The translations under genes and the position numbers were made by a program. The notes beneath the pieces are model-generated. The model did no database searches, was not told the origin of the DNA, and saw only the letters and a program-made list of their open reading frames with translations. From Candidatus Bathyarchaeota archaeon (GTDB lineage Archaea; Thermoproteota; Bathyarchaeia; Bathyarchaeales; Bathycorpusculaceae): a DNA stretch of 64,000 nt. The stretch spans positions 16,695 through 80,694 of the forward strand of contig JANXET010000007.1 in the NCBI GenBank assembly GCA_025058315.1, written 5' to 3'. Every line of letters starts with the position of its first letter. The first letter of the stretch is position 1. Shown here one piece after another: positions 37,502 to 46,066 of the stretch.

Positions 37502-38525
37502 AGGCTTAAATGTAATATTTTCCATAGTTAGGTTCATGTATTTCGACATTACAATGCCCATTACGCTTTTCGCTGTTGTCCTAACTGCTGTGCTTCTTAA
37601 TGGAAAGATTGAATGTAAGCTGAAGATGACATTTGAGGAGAAGGAAATAGGCATACGAGACGTGGTATTATTCGTCGCAGCCATCGCATTAATTGTTTCC
37701 ATCATGGTGTTAATTCCGAGGATGGCTGTTACAGCGGTTTTCCTATTCGCTTACTCTATTCTCCTGTTCACTTTCACCTACATCCTCTCAGATGTTCAAA
37801 CCAAAACGGCAACGGTTTACTGCGCAGCCTTCGCCATAATAACTTTTTCAGTTGCTACTGCCAGCATCATGGCCTACGGACTAAACAGCATATTCGCCTA
37901 CGGGGCCTCAGCGCTTTATATCCTCTGTGGTTTTTCCATTCTAGCCCTATTTTACGCGAGGCGCCATGCTGGTAAGCGTTGGTATTTAGCTGTTCTGCCG
38001 TCAGCCCTATTTCTGGCACTATACCTTTTTTACGGTGGCACAGCAATTTGGGACCATTACTTGTTAAATGTTTACGGCATCATTTTCGCTGTTATGATAA
38101 TACTTTATCTTGGAAATCTTTTCACATGGAAATCGACTCTGGTCTTCACTGCCCTTTTAACGGTTGCGGATATCTTGTTGGTTCTTGTCACCAGAACCAT
38201 GGTTTCAGCAGCTACGCATGTTTCAAGCCTTAAGCTTCCAGTTTTAATAACTATGCCTACAATTCCACAAATTTTAACATCTGAGGGGGTTCTTTACATG
38301 TCCCTCGGGCTTGGCGACTTCTTTTTCGCAGGCCTCATAGCTCTGCAAACCCTTAAGAAATTCGGTTTAAATACGGCGCTTTTGTCAGCTGCGGCTATGA
38401 TGTTTTCCTTCTTCATATTTGAGGCCATGATGATTAACATTGCTGTAGCGGCTTTTCCCGGGACTGTGATGATTATTTGCGGTTGGCTACCTATACTTGT
38501 TTACAAGACTTTAGCGCGTAAATAG
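37491..38525 (+). CDS. Presenilin/signal-peptide-peptidase-like intramembrane aspartyl protease
   Basis: 344 residues with about nine membrane helices. The second catalytic motif is a perfect GLGD (273-276, in SLGLGDFFFAGLIA). The first, usually YD, reads VADILLVLVTR with Asp227, aligned in the same helix with the same spacing from GLGD. The PAL motif is represented by WLPILVY (333-336). So the protease core is likely intact but diverged. It would cut membrane helices, for example remnant signal peptides. Start ATG 37491 overlaps the end of the SPOUT gene, suggesting co-transcription. Confidence 0.75.
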   Translation: MMLKGLNVIFSIVRFMYFDITMPITLFAVVLTAVLLNGKIECKLKMTFEEKEIGIRDVVLFVAAIALIVSIMVLIPRMAVTAVFLFAYSILLFTFTYILSDVQTKTATVYCAAFAIITFSVATASIMAYGLNSIFAYGASALYILCGFSILALFYARRHAGKRWYLAVLPSALFLALYLFYGGTAIWDHYLLNVYGIIFAVMIILYLGNLFTWKSTLVFTALLTVADILLVLVTRTMVSAATHVSSLKLPVLITMPTIPQILTSEGVLYMSLGLGDFFFAGLIALQTLKKFGLNTALLSAAAMMFSFFIFEAMMINIAVAAFPGTVMIICGWLPILVYKTLARK

Positions 38526-38527
38526 CC

Positions 38528-38941
38528 TTATACTTCCTCTTCAGAAAATACTTTAATTCCATTTTCTAATAAAAGTGCAGCTGTTATTCCATGTCCTCTG
38601 ATGGTTTTGCCTGAAAAGGTTCCGTCATAAATTCGACCGCAACCGCATGATGGGCTTCCCTGCTTCATGATAGCCTCTTCAATTCCGAACAATTTTGCAA
38701 GCTCTAAAACTTGTTCTGCTCCACGCACAAAGTTTTCAGTAACGTCTCTGCCTGATTTAGTGATGGCTCTTCCTTCCCTAAGCTCCACAGGTTCCCTTGG
38801 AGTTGGCAAGCCTCCAAGCTGTTCCGGGCAAACAGGTATAAGTACTTCTTTTTCCAGCAACCTGATAATTTTCTCATTACGCGAACTTCCGCCATCGTAT
38901 CTGCATTTCACTCCTAAAAGGCATGCGCTGCAAAGTTTCAT
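38528..38941 (-). CDS. DUF523 family protein (short TudS-like, iron-sulfur)
   Basis: 137 residues. Conserved cysteines in CSACLLGVKCRYDG (4, 7, 13), in IPVCPEQLGGLPTPR and in GSPSCGCGRIYDGTFSG match DUF523/COG1683. Some members bind a [4Fe-4S] cluster and desulfurate thiouracil; the role here is inferred only from family. Single gene, convergent with the presenilin-like gene, three bases apart. Confidence 0.85.
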   Translation of the reverse strand: MKLCSACLLGVKCRYDGGSSRNEKIIRLLEKEVLIPVCPEQLGGLPTPREPVELREGRAITKSGRDVTENFVRGAEQVLELAKLFGIEEAIMKQGSPSCGCGRIYDGTFSGKTIRGHGITAALLLENGIKVFSEEEV

Positions 38942-39004
38942 ACTTAAAAGTAGTTTAGCTGGAAATAATTTATAGTTTTGCAGAAATGAGAAGTTTGCTG
39001 GATT

Positions 39005-39325
39005 TCAGCCAAAGAGCGCTGAAAGTCCTTCTAGCGCCGCTTCTTCCTTTGCCTTCTCCTCTTCCTCTTTCTTCTTCTTTTCTTCTTCTTTAGGCTTCTC
39101 TTCCGCTGCTGGCGCTGCTGTTATAGCTGCTGGCGCTGCTGCCATCATCGTTGGAGCTGACTTTATAACTTCATCTATGTTAACTTCTGCTAGTGAAGCC
39201 ACTAGAGCTTTCACCCTTACTGCGTCAGCGTTTATTCCCGCTGCTGTAAGGACGTTAGTTAAATTTTCTTCATTTATTTCTTTTCCAGCTTTGTAAAGGA
39301 GCAACGCGGCGTAAAGGTATTCCAT
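39005..39325 (-). CDS. rpl12: Ribosomal protein P1 / archaeal L12
   Basis: 106 residues. Helical N-terminal dimerisation part ([16 protein letters not shown]), Ala-rich hinge, and the Glu/Lys-rich tail ending in GLSALFG, the factor-binding tip of the stalk. ATG 39325 stands behind GAGGTG; the longer frame to 39367 overlaps the end of L10 and is not the real start. Last gene of the L11-L1-L10-L12 set. Confidence 0.95.
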   Translation of the reverse strand: MEYLYAALLLYKAGKEINEENLTNVLTAAGINADAVRVKALVASLAEVNIDEVIKSAPTMMAAAPAAITAAPAAEEKPKEEEKKKKEEEEKAKEEAALEGLSALFG

Positions 39326-39353
39326 ATCTTTCTCACCTCTCCATTCAAGTATT

Positions 39354-40238
39354 TTAACTTTTTTCAAACTGTTTAATCTTCTCTTCCAAACTTGACAATC
39401 TGCTACTTAAACTTAACATTTCCAAGTGCGCTTTTATGATGAGGTCCCTGATGGTTTCCTTGGTTGGTATGGCTGCGCCGATGGATAGGGCATATGCCTC
39501 TTTATGAGCAATCTGTATTAGTACCTGAATGTTCTCTTTCGTCGGGTAAGCGATTCCTATCGATAGTTTGAAAGCTTCACTGTGGGCTTGTTCAAGCTGT
39601 TGTTTTATTCCATCGATGTCCAATTTTAGGTTATCTTCTCCAATTACTAAGCCATCATCATATACTACCTTCATTTTTAGTCCTGACTCAATGGGTTTTA
39701 TGCCGAGCTTTGATAGGACGCTTGCAAGTTTCTCTGATATAACGTCGCCCTTCCTGGCGACAAGCGTATCCTTAGTTATCCAGATGCTTCCACTCTCGAT
39801 TTTTGTAGGTAATCCCACTTCGTTAAGCTGGCTTATTATTGGTCCCGGTGGGAACCCGGTGTTCCCCGCTGGGATTATAATGTCCGCGGGCGCGATGTCT
39901 CCGGCCTTCGCCGTCGTGAAGACTTTGCTTCTTTCGAGAAGTAATGCTAGCTTAAAGGGGTTGAGGTTTGTGAAGAGAAAAACGTTTGAGCCTTCCAGGT
40001 GCTTTTCAAGTCTTTTAAGCTCACTTTTTTCATAGCATTTTTGAAAAGCCTTCTTGATTAGAGTATTCTTTACAACTCTCATGTAAACATCTGATGCAAG
40101 TTTCTTTTTAAGTTCCTGAAGCTGTGTTGCCCTAACCTTATACAGGCTTGCTATGCCAATTACTTTATAACTGCTTAAAAGTTTAAGGATCTCTTCAACC
40201 TCGCTAATTTTCTTCTCTAAAACTTGTTGGGATGGCAG
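39354..40238 (-). CDS. rpl10: Ribosomal protein L10 / P0, probable CTG start
   Basis: 294 residues, base of the ribosomal stalk; it binds 23S rRNA and P1 dimers. The first in-frame ATG (40082) would delete 52 residues that match the family: [20 protein letters not shown], then [20 protein letters not shown]. The frame reaches back to a stop just before 40250 with no ATG, GTG or TTG in a suitable place. CTG at 40238-40236 lies six bases after GAGGGG and gives the standard N-terminus [11 protein letters not shown] Lys/Glu-rich tail with VSEK-like ALSIG repeats ([22 protein letters not shown]) at 200-240 forms the P1-binding helices; the usual acidic stalk tip is missing at the end. Confidence 0.93.
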   Translation of the reverse strand: MPSQQVLEKKISEVEEILKLLSSYKVIGIASLYKVRATQLQELKKKLASDVYMRVVKNTLIKKAFQKCYEKSELKRLEKHLEGSNVFLFTNLNPFKLALLLERSKVFTTAKAGDIAPADIIIPAGNTGFPPGPIISQLNEVGLPTKIESGSIWITKDTLVARKGDVISEKLASVLSKLGIKPIESGLKMKVVYDDGLVIGEDNLKLDIDGIKQQLEQAHSEAFKLSIGIAYPTKENIQVLIQIAHKEAYALSIGAAIPTKETIRDLIIKAHLEMLSLSSRLSSLEEKIKQFEKS

Positions 40239-40251
40239 AGGCTTCCCCTCT

Positions 40252-40905
40252 TTAAGGTTTAATTTTTACAGGATTTCCCATCGAGGTTTTTATGCATATC
40301 GATTTGATGTTTTTTATTCCTCTCTTCATCTTTGCCTCAACAGCCCTTATAATTGTCTGTATGTTTTCCGCTATTTCCTCGTCTTTCATCTTCTCTGTTC
40401 CCACTCGGCATTGTATTATCGGTTGGTTCCTTATTCTTACGGCGACAGTTTTACGGTATCTTTCGATTAGGCTGTTGATGTCTGCGGTAGGCGGGACTGG
40501 AACAGGCATCTTTCCCCTGGGGCCTAAGGCTGAGCCTAAAACCTTGCCTGCAAGTGGCATAAGCGGAGCTTCGACAAGGAAGAAATCATACTCGTTGGCT
40601 ATCTTCCTTAAATCCTTCTTCTTTCCCGCTAGGCCTTCAAGCTCTTCCCGGCTCATGACAAGGTCAGCGTTAGCCTTTTTAGCCTTAAGAGCTAACTCGC
40701 CAGCGGCAATCACGCAGATCTTGTTTTCCTTCCCTGGAAGTGGGTGGGGCAATTGTATGTTTTCATGAAGTTTTCCTTCAGGAGATTTCATGTCTATGTC
40801 TTGCAGATTCAATATAAGTTCCACTGACTGTGTGAATTTTCTTTCTCCAGCTTTTTCTTTAGCCTCTTTAACTGCCTCAAGTATGGTTTTCTGCTCCAGC
40901 GGCAT
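40252..40905 (-). CDS. rpl1: Ribosomal protein L1
   Basis: 217 residues; L1 stalk protein that binds 23S rRNA and, in many archaea and bacteria, its own mRNA. Family blocks FTQSVELILNLQDIDMKSPE, GSALGPRGKMPVPVPP and the C-terminal KSICIKTSMGNPVKI. The stop lies 13 bases before the CTG start of L10, so the two are translated from the same message. Confidence 0.96.
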   Translation of the reverse strand: MPLEQKTILEAVKEAKEKAGERKFTQSVELILNLQDIDMKSPEGKLHENIQLPHPLPGKENKICVIAAGELALKAKKANADLVMSREELEGLAGKKKDLRKIANEYDFFLVEAPLMPLAGKVLGSALGPRGKMPVPVPPTADINSLIERYRKTVAVRIRNQPIIQCRVGTEKMKDEEIAENIQTIIRAVEAKMKRGIKNIKSICIKTSMGNPVKIKP

Positions 40906-40958
40906 TATTTAGGCCCCGTGCCATTCATGGATTGGAAAGCCATTATAAAAATGTTCTC

Positions 40959-41453
40959 TTAAGCTTCACTTCTAGCGAATATTTCGTCGTATTTTCCCTC
41001 GTTAATATCCCTTATTACTTCCCTCGGATCTCTGCCCTCAACGGTTACTCCCATAGTTACGCAGGTTCCAAGTATCTCCTTAGCAGCTGCCTTCAAGGTT
41101 TTGGAGAGAAGTTCAGGCTTTTTTATTTTGGCTATGCGGATAACCTGTTCGATTGTTAGGTTGCCAACCTTATCCTTATTGGGTGCTCCTGAGCCTTTTT
41201 CAATTTTTAACTCGCTGGTGATCAGGGCTGACGTTGTTGGAGTTCCAACTTGGATTTCAAATTGTTTATTCTCCGGGTCAACTATGACTTTCACTGGAAC
41301 CTTCATTCCGGAATAATCCTTTGTCAGCTCGTTTATTTTGTTTACAACTGCTAGAACGTTCACCCCTAAGGGTCCCAATGCGGGTCCTAAGGGTGGACCT
41401 GCTGTTGCTTGCCCACCACTTACAAGTAATTCAACAACTTTTTTTTCGCCCAT
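40959..41453 (-). CDS. rpl11: Ribosomal protein L11
   Basis: 164 residues; GTPase-centre protein. N-terminal block [21 protein letters not shown] and the C-terminal rRNA-binding part with [19 protein letters not shown]. The ATG at 41453 shares a base with the stop of nusG (TGATG); a GTG one codon earlier is also possible. A strong GGAGGTG precedes it. Confidence 0.96.
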   Translation of the reverse strand: MGEKKVVELLVSGGQATAGPPLGPALGPLGVNVLAVVNKINELTKDYSGMKVPVKVIVDPENKQFEIQVGTPTTSALITSELKIEKGSGAPNKDKVGNLTIEQVIRIAKIKKPELLSKTLKAAAKEILGTCVTMGVTVEGRDPREVIRDINEGKYDEIFARSEA

Positions 41454-41929
41454 CACACACCTCCTTCCGTAACTTTTGCCTTCTCCACAAGTTTAACGTA
41501 GTCCGAATGGACTGTTATGGGCAGGGTGAAGGTTGCTTCAAGGAGCTCTAAGGTAACTTCCTCTTTAGACTTGTCGACACGCGTTATCTTTGCCCGCATA
41601 CCCTTGAATGGTCCACCTATAACCTCGACAATGTCGTTCTCGTTGAGCTCCTCGATTACAGGCTTTCTAACTATGTACTTTTCAATCTCTGAGAAGTTGA
41701 CGAAATCTGGAACCTTCGACTTGACATGTTTAATTCCAGCTATGGCCTGCTCTACGAAGTGGGGGCTGTCAGCCTCTATAAATATGTAGCCTTTTATGGC
41801 GTCTGGAACAAGTAATGCCTTTATGGGAATTTTATTAACCTCAACCCTGGCTGCAATCAGTTTAGCTGCATTTCTTTCTTGTCCTGTCGTTATTCTCACC
41901 GCAAAAATTTTTGCTGATGGTTTCGCCAT
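41453..41929 (-). CDS. spt5: Transcription elongation factor Spt5/NusG
   Basis: 158 residues: NGN domain (5-95, [19 protein letters not shown]) and KOW domain (about 100-150, [19 protein letters not shown]). It clamps RNA polymerase with Spt4, which is not in this window. Neighbours secE and L11 are in the order usual for archaea. Confidence 0.95.
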   Translation of the reverse strand: MAKPSAKIFAVRITTGQERNAAKLIAARVEVNKIPIKALLVPDAIKGYIFIEADSPHFVEQAIAGIKHVKSKVPDFVNFSEIEKYIVRKPVIEELNENDIVEVIGGPFKGMRAKITRVDKSKEEVTLELLEATFTLPITVHSDYVKLVEKAKVTEGGV

Positions 41930-41942
41930 TGTTTTCCCTCTA

Positions 41943-42110
41943 TTAGTATGGGATGGCGCTTGTTAGAATCTTTATTACGAAGCCTATTAGTCCCACCGCC
42001 CCCACGCCCAAGAAGCATATTTTTATGGATAGCCACAGCTCACTTCTTGCAGGTTTAACTGTCAACTTAAGGGTTTTTGCGCATTGGGTTAGGAATGATC
42101 TTAAGCCCAT
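41943..42110 (-). CDS. secE: Preprotein translocase subunit SecE/Sec61 gamma
   Basis: A 55-residue protein, found by reading the gap between dtdA and nusG. It begins MGLRSFLTQCAKTLKLT, has the amphipathic motif KPARSELWLSIK and one membrane helix (ICFLGVGAVGLIGFVIKIL). This is the classic archaeal SecE with one helix. Start ATG 42110; stop TAA at 41943-41945, 14 bases before nusG. Confidence 0.92.
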   Translation of the reverse strand: MGLRSFLTQCAKTLKLTVKPARSELWLSIKICFLGVGAVGLIGFVIKILTSAIPY

Positions 42111-42183
42111 CTTTCACTACCACAAATGCCTTGAATAGTAAAACATGCTTTTCTATTAACTTTTCTATGATAAATGCCTTTAG

Positions 42184-42993
42184 TCAAACTTTCTTAAACT
42201 GTAACCCTATTTTTTCAATAATTTTAACGATTTTATGCTTGTCCTCGCCCTTTATGCCCTTCCAGTCGAGGACTGCGAACTCAACCTTCTCGAGGGTTCT
42301 ATCCACGCACTGCTTTAGGATAGATTCATCCACGTGGGGTATAGCGTATTTTGGAATTATATGGCCGAAGGCTACATCATCTTCCAAAGTCATCCTCGTA
42401 AACTTTCCATTATAGTGAGGCCCGCCTATGCCTAAAGCCACCGCCGTCTTGCTACAGTAGCCTATGGCTGCTTCCATGGCAGCATGGGCAACAACCTCTG
42501 CTGCCTCTGAATCCTCCCACTCTTTAGGTGTGCTGCCTAACTCCGCGAACATGGCTGGCGAATCTAACGAAGGACCGTGATGGGTGCACTCGTAGGAAAC
42601 ATCATAGCTGAGATTCCTTTTGCTGACGAGTTTCGCCATGATCTTCAAGGCTCTCATCATGGCATTTGCAGGGGCGATTGAAACCTTCCCAGGTATTCCT
42701 CCTAGGGCTGCTTCTCCAAAGTTTCCCGGAGTGTGCACTGATAGGGTTGGAGTTCCACTTGTGCTGCTATGCCTTGATACAAACACAACAAGCTCAAGGG
42801 ACTTGTATTTATCAGCTATATCCTGCGTATATACTGGTTCACAATCTAGAATAACAAGTTTAACCTTTCTTTCTCCGTGCTCGTATATATAAGAGGATTT
42901 TTCAGCTGTTGGAGCGAATGGATAAATCCTCAGGATATGTTTCGCTATGTTTAGGCTTGCAGGATCTTTGTTTGACGCCACTATGAGTATCAT
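42184..42993 (-). CDS. dtdA: D-aminoacyl-tRNA deacylase (archaeal type)
   Basis: 269 residues, COG1650 family. Removes D-amino acids from mischarged tRNA. Signature FVSRHSSTSGTPTLSVHTPG around residue 73, TYECTHHGPSL-like block near 130 (SYECTHHGPSLD), and GIGGPHYNGKFT near 195, holding the zinc-binding His and Cys. First gene of the secE-nusG-L11 direction, though 73 bases separate it from secE. Confidence 0.93.
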   Translation of the reverse strand: MILIVASNKDPASLNIAKHILRIYPFAPTAEKSSYIYEHGERKVKLVILDCEPVYTQDIADKYKSLELVVFVSRHSSTSGTPTLSVHTPGNFGEAALGGIPGKVSIAPANAMMRALKIMAKLVSKRNLSYDVSYECTHHGPSLDSPAMFAELGSTPKEWEDSEAAEVVAHAAMEAAIGYCSKTAVALGIGGPHYNGKFTRMTLEDDVAFGHIIPKYAIPHVDESILKQCVDRTLEKVEFAVLDWKGIKGEDKHKIVKIIEKIGLQFKKV

Positions 42994-43038
42994 TAAGTTA
43001 CCATTTGAAGCTTTGCCTTAATAAAATGCTCCATAAAG

Positions 43039-43050
43039 CTTATAATAAAA
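43039..43050 (+). promoter_or_regulatory. TATA box of the carbamoyltransferase gene
   Basis: CTTATAATAAAA predicts transcription from about 43071, so ATG 43074 would be read from a leaderless message. Confidence 0.55.
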
Positions 43051-43073
43051 TTAGTGCCTTGCCCTATTAACAG

Positions 43074-43997
43074 ATGGGTGTAACAATGCATCTGATTAAT
43101 TTTAAGAATTTTTCTGAGCATCAACTCCTAGAGCTTATCGACTTAGCGATTGAAATAAAGCAGAACCCTGTAAAATACAGGAGGGCTTTGAACGGTAAAT
43201 CTCTGGCTATGATATTCCAAAAAACTTCAACACGGACAAGAGTTTCCTTTGAAGTTGCAATGACTCAACTTGGTGGTCACGCCCTCTACATTGACTGGAG
43301 AACATCCAATCTCACAATTGCAGACATATATGATGAAACTCAGTATCTCTCGCGGAATGTGGACTGTATAATGGCAAGACTCCTCCGGAATTCAGATCTG
43401 CAGGTCATGGCGAAAGCCTCACGAGTACCTGTGATAAATGGGTGTGATGAAAAATACCATCCAAGCCAGGTTATAGCGGATTTGATGACTATGAAAGAGA
43501 AAAAGGGACGTTTAAAGGGGCTTAAGCTCGTTTACATAGGCGTCCATAATAATGTTTGCAATTCACTGATTGAGGGATGCACAAAAACTGGAGTTGAAAT
43601 AACCACTATCACTCCCATCTTCAATGAACCTTCAAGAGATAATGAGCTTCTCGAAGATGCAATAAAGACTGGCTTGTGGAAGTCAACGCTTGATATCTCA
43701 TCCGCCGTCAAAAATGCTGATTTTGTATACACAGACACATGGGTTGACATGGAATTCTTCACTGATCCCCGATTCTTCGAAGAGAAGGAGAAACGAATTA
43801 AACTGATGATGCCCTATCAGATAAACAAAAATCTGATGGCTGGAAGCAACGCCTACATAATGCATGACATGCCGATACATAGAGGCTACGAGATAAGTTC
43901 TGAAATGGTTGAAGATTCCAGGTCGATAATCTATGAGCAAAGCGAGAATAGGCTGTACGCTGCGAAAGCCATCCTTATGAAACTTGTTTCAAAGTGA
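43074..43997 (+). CDS. Ornithine-carbamoyltransferase-family enzyme with altered acceptor site
   Basis: 307 residues. The carbamoyl-phosphate site is intact: STRTR at 52-56, HPSQ at 129-132 and RGYEIS-preceding His. The amino-acceptor site is not: the OTC loop normally DVWVSMG reads DTWVDMEFF (Asp225, Glu227), and the HCLP motif reads HDMP (264-267) with Asp in place of the Cys. The fold is clearly OTC-like, close in size, and ends ENRLYAAKAIL as usual. So carbamoylation of an amine is likely, but ornithine as substrate is doubtful; polyamine genes (speD, bpsA) follow directly. An internal ATG at 43086 is an alternative start. Confidence 0.82.
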   Translation: MGVTMHLINFKNFSEHQLLELIDLAIEIKQNPVKYRRALNGKSLAMIFQKTSTRTRVSFEVAMTQLGGHALYIDWRTSNLTIADIYDETQYLSRNVDCIMARLLRNSDLQVMAKASRVPVINGCDEKYHPSQVIADLMTMKEKKGRLKGLKLVYIGVHNNVCNSLIEGCTKTGVEITTITPIFNEPSRDNELLEDAIKTGLWKSTLDISSAVKNADFVYTDTWVDMEFFTDPRFFEEKEKRIKLMMPYQINKNLMAGSNAYIMHDMPIHRGYEISSEMVEDSRSIIYEQSENRLYAAKAILMKLVSK

Positions 43998-44027
43998 TGT
44001 CTAATTCTGACGTATTTTGAATCGAAA

Positions 44028-44038
44028 AATTTATAAAC
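44028..44038 (+). promoter_or_regulatory. TATA box of the speD-bpsA genes
   Basis: AATTTATAAAC predicts transcription from about 44060, giving speD an unusually long leader of some 90 bases that holds an overlapping small ORF (ATG 44074-44076, read in another frame, running to 44238). Confidence 0.5.
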
Positions 44039-44147
44039 TGAATTTTTCAGTGCTCGAATTAGAGGATAGAAAACGCATGAGAGTCTGCTTAGGACGACAC
44101 GTCAACTTGGGCGGCGTGAAATTCGACGGTAATGGTGGGTGTTCGAT

Positions 44148-44513
44148 ATGGGCATCCACATTATCGCCGAATTTCGCGGAGTGGATCCCTGGAAAATATC
44201 GCGGCTGGAAGATGTCCAGCCCATTTTGGATAGGGTAGTTGCCAAATCAGGTTTACATGTGGTTTCTTCAAGTTTCCACCAGTTTAAACCTTATGGGGTT
44301 TCTGCTGTATACCTCCTAAGTGAGTCCCACCTTAGCATTCACACGTGGCCGGAATATTCCTATATGGCTTTAGACATATTTACCTGTGGGAATGATGTTC
44401 CTGCTCTGAGAGCTTTCCAGATGCTGAGGGAAGAGTTCAGGCCGAAGAGTGTTAGGAAGAAAGTGATCAGGAGGAATGTTGTTGGAAAGAGTGAAGCAGG
44501 AAATACTGCGTGA
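44148..44513 (+). CDS. speD: S-adenosylmethionine decarboxylase proenzyme (short prokaryotic type)
   Basis: 121 residues. Makes decarboxylated SAM, the aminopropyl donor. The self-cleavage site is SES-HLSIHTWPE: cleavage before Ser60 gives the pyruvoyl group; His65 and Cys80 (DIFTCG) complete the active site. ATG 44148 stands nine bases after GGTGG (44134-44138); GTG 44139 would add three residues. The end overlaps the start of bpsA by 38 bases, so the two are translated from one message. Confidence 0.94.
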   Translation: MGIHIIAEFRGVDPWKISRLEDVQPILDRVVAKSGLHVVSSSFHQFKPYGVSAVYLLSESHLSIHTWPEYSYMALDIFTCGNDVPALRAFQMLREEFRPKSVRKKVIRRNVVGKSEAGNTA

Positions 44514-45522
44514 AGTTGCAGCTTCACCTAAAAACTTATGGTCTCTCTTGGATAGATGTAACTTCCCCCTAAGGGACTTTATAGCTGCTTTGAGAGAACT
44601 CGAGGAAAACAGTTTAATAATTATGAAAGATGGACTTTTCCATATAACTGAGAAAGGTAAGGAATTAGTTAATCCTAGAAGCCTAAACTTTGAAGTGTCA
44701 ATCTGCTCATCTTGCCTGGGAAAGCGAATACTTCCAAAAGCGTTGTTTCCCGAGATTCTGGATAAGTTCAGGCGTATAGTAAAGGATAGACCTTTTCCTA
44801 AATTGGATTTCTTCCAGGGGTATATGGTGGAGCAGGATGTTATTGCCAGGGTTGCTCTGATGCATTATTATGGCGACTTAGATGGGAAGAGTATTCTCAT
44901 TATAGGCGACGATGATTTACTGAGCATTGCGCTGGCTTTAACTGAGCTGCCGTCACGCATAGTTGTTCTGGACGTTGACAGGAGGCTAGGTGACCTTCTA
45001 AATTCAGTTAACAGGGACCATAATTTCAGTATAGAATTCATAGAGTATAATGTCGCCGAACCCATGCCTGCTGATCTCCGTGGTAAATTCGATGTCTTCT
45101 CATCAGAACCTCTGGAGACAACGTCAGGCCTAAAAGCTTTCATAATTCGTGGGGTTTCAGGGCTTAGGGAAAACGGTGTTGGATATTTCGGTTTAACCCG
45201 TTACGAGGCTTCACTTAAGAAATGGTTAGCAATTCAGAGGCTTCTTGTGAACATGAGCTGTGTGATCACCGACTTGATTAATGGCTTTTCTAGTTATCCA
45301 ATGAAATATGGCGATGTTGATTATGACGCCTTTGCATATAAATTGGGATTTGAAGTCGACAAAAATCCTGGAATAAACTGGTATAAATCCGCACTATTCC
45401 GATTTGAGGTGCTCGGCAAAGTAAAGCCCTTGAAATCCTTTGACAGGAGAATCCGAGTCAAATCCATAGATCCGGAAGAAGATCTTACGCATCCGACACT
45501 TAGAATCGTGGATGGAAAGTAG
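44476..45522 (+). CDS. bpsA: N4-bis(aminopropyl)spermidine synthase (branched-chain polyamine synthase)
   Basis: 348 residues. Adds two aminopropyl groups to the central nitrogen of spermidine. An N-terminal winged-helix domain (1-65) precedes a zinc-ribbon-like CSSC and the Rossmann domain with GDDDLLS at 144-150, the acidic motif diagnostic of BpsA (DUF43), and a catalytic-like SSEPLETTSG. Branched polyamines stabilise nucleic acids in hyperthermophiles, so this gene speaks for life at high temperature. Confidence 0.93.
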   Translation: MLLERVKQEILREVAASPKNLWSLLDRCNFPLRDFIAALRELEENSLIIMKDGLFHITEKGKELVNPRSLNFEVSICSSCLGKRILPKALFPEILDKFRRIVKDRPFPKLDFFQGYMVEQDVIARVALMHYYGDLDGKSILIIGDDDLLSIALALTELPSRIVVLDVDRRLGDLLNSVNRDHNFSIEFIEYNVAEPMPADLRGKFDVFSSEPLETTSGLKAFIIRGVSGLRENGVGYFGLTRYEASLKKWLAIQRLLVNMSCVITDLINGFSSYPMKYGDVDYDAFAYKLGFEVDKNPGINWYKSALFRFEVLGKVKPLKSFDRRIRVKSIDPEEDLTHPTLRIVDGK

Positions 45523-45553
45523 ATGTTCTAGAATTAAATTGCCGGGGGATTTG

Positions 45554-46054
45554 ATGTCTAACGGCGGGGATTCATCAGATACTCTTCCCTTAAGAGTTGT
45601 TATACGTCATGCAAACGATAATGATCTACAACAAATAGTTAGGCTGTCAGAAAAGCTTGGGAGGGATGAAAGCACAGCTGATTCCATGGTATCACCAACT
45701 CCAAGCGAATTTCAGAACCCAGGGTGGATTATGAAAAACATCAGAGGCGAAAACACTGTGGTTTTTGTCGCTGAGCTTGATGGAAAAATAATCGGGTACT
45801 CGTTAGGCTGGGTTAGCCAGCCTTGGTCCTATAAAGGCAAAAGAGGGTACATATGTGACTGCTTCGTCGATGAGCCATATAGAAGACGTGGGATTGGCAG
45901 GAAACTTGTAGAGGCTATGCTGAGCTGGTTTAAGAGTAGAGGTGTAGATTGTGTTGAGGCAGATGTGTATTCAAACAATGCTCCTTCATTGGCCATGTTT
46001 AAGAGTTTAGGTTTTAATGAGATATCTAAAAGGCTTCGCCTTACAATTAGGTAA
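45554..46054 (+). CDS. GNAT-family N-acetyltransferase
   Basis: About 166 residues. The acetyl-CoA loop reads RRRGIGRKLVEAML (motif RxxGxG/A), followed by YSNNAPSLAMFKSLGF; the RimI-like family usually acetylates protein N-termini or small amines. ATG 45554 lies five bases after GGGGGA (45543-45548); the longer frame from 45512 overlaps bpsA. It may belong to the polyamine operon by position, but substrate is unknown. Confidence 0.83.
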   Translation: MSNGGDSSDTLPLRVVIRHANDNDLQQIVRLSEKLGRDESTADSMVSPTPSEFQNPGWIMKNIRGENTVVFVAELDGKIIGYSLGWVSQPWSYKGKRGYICDCFVDEPYRRRGIGRKLVEAMLSWFKSRGVDCVEADVYSNNAPSLAMFKSLGFNEISKRLRLTIR

Positions 46055-46066
46055 TGCTAAATTTTT

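Noticed and set aside
39354..40082. ATG 40082 as the start of L10
   Set aside because: Leaves out 52 residues that match the L10 family and are in frame upstream.
43074..43997. Plain ornithine carbamoyltransferase (argF) naming
   Set aside because: The ornithine-binding motifs are changed, so only the family is named.
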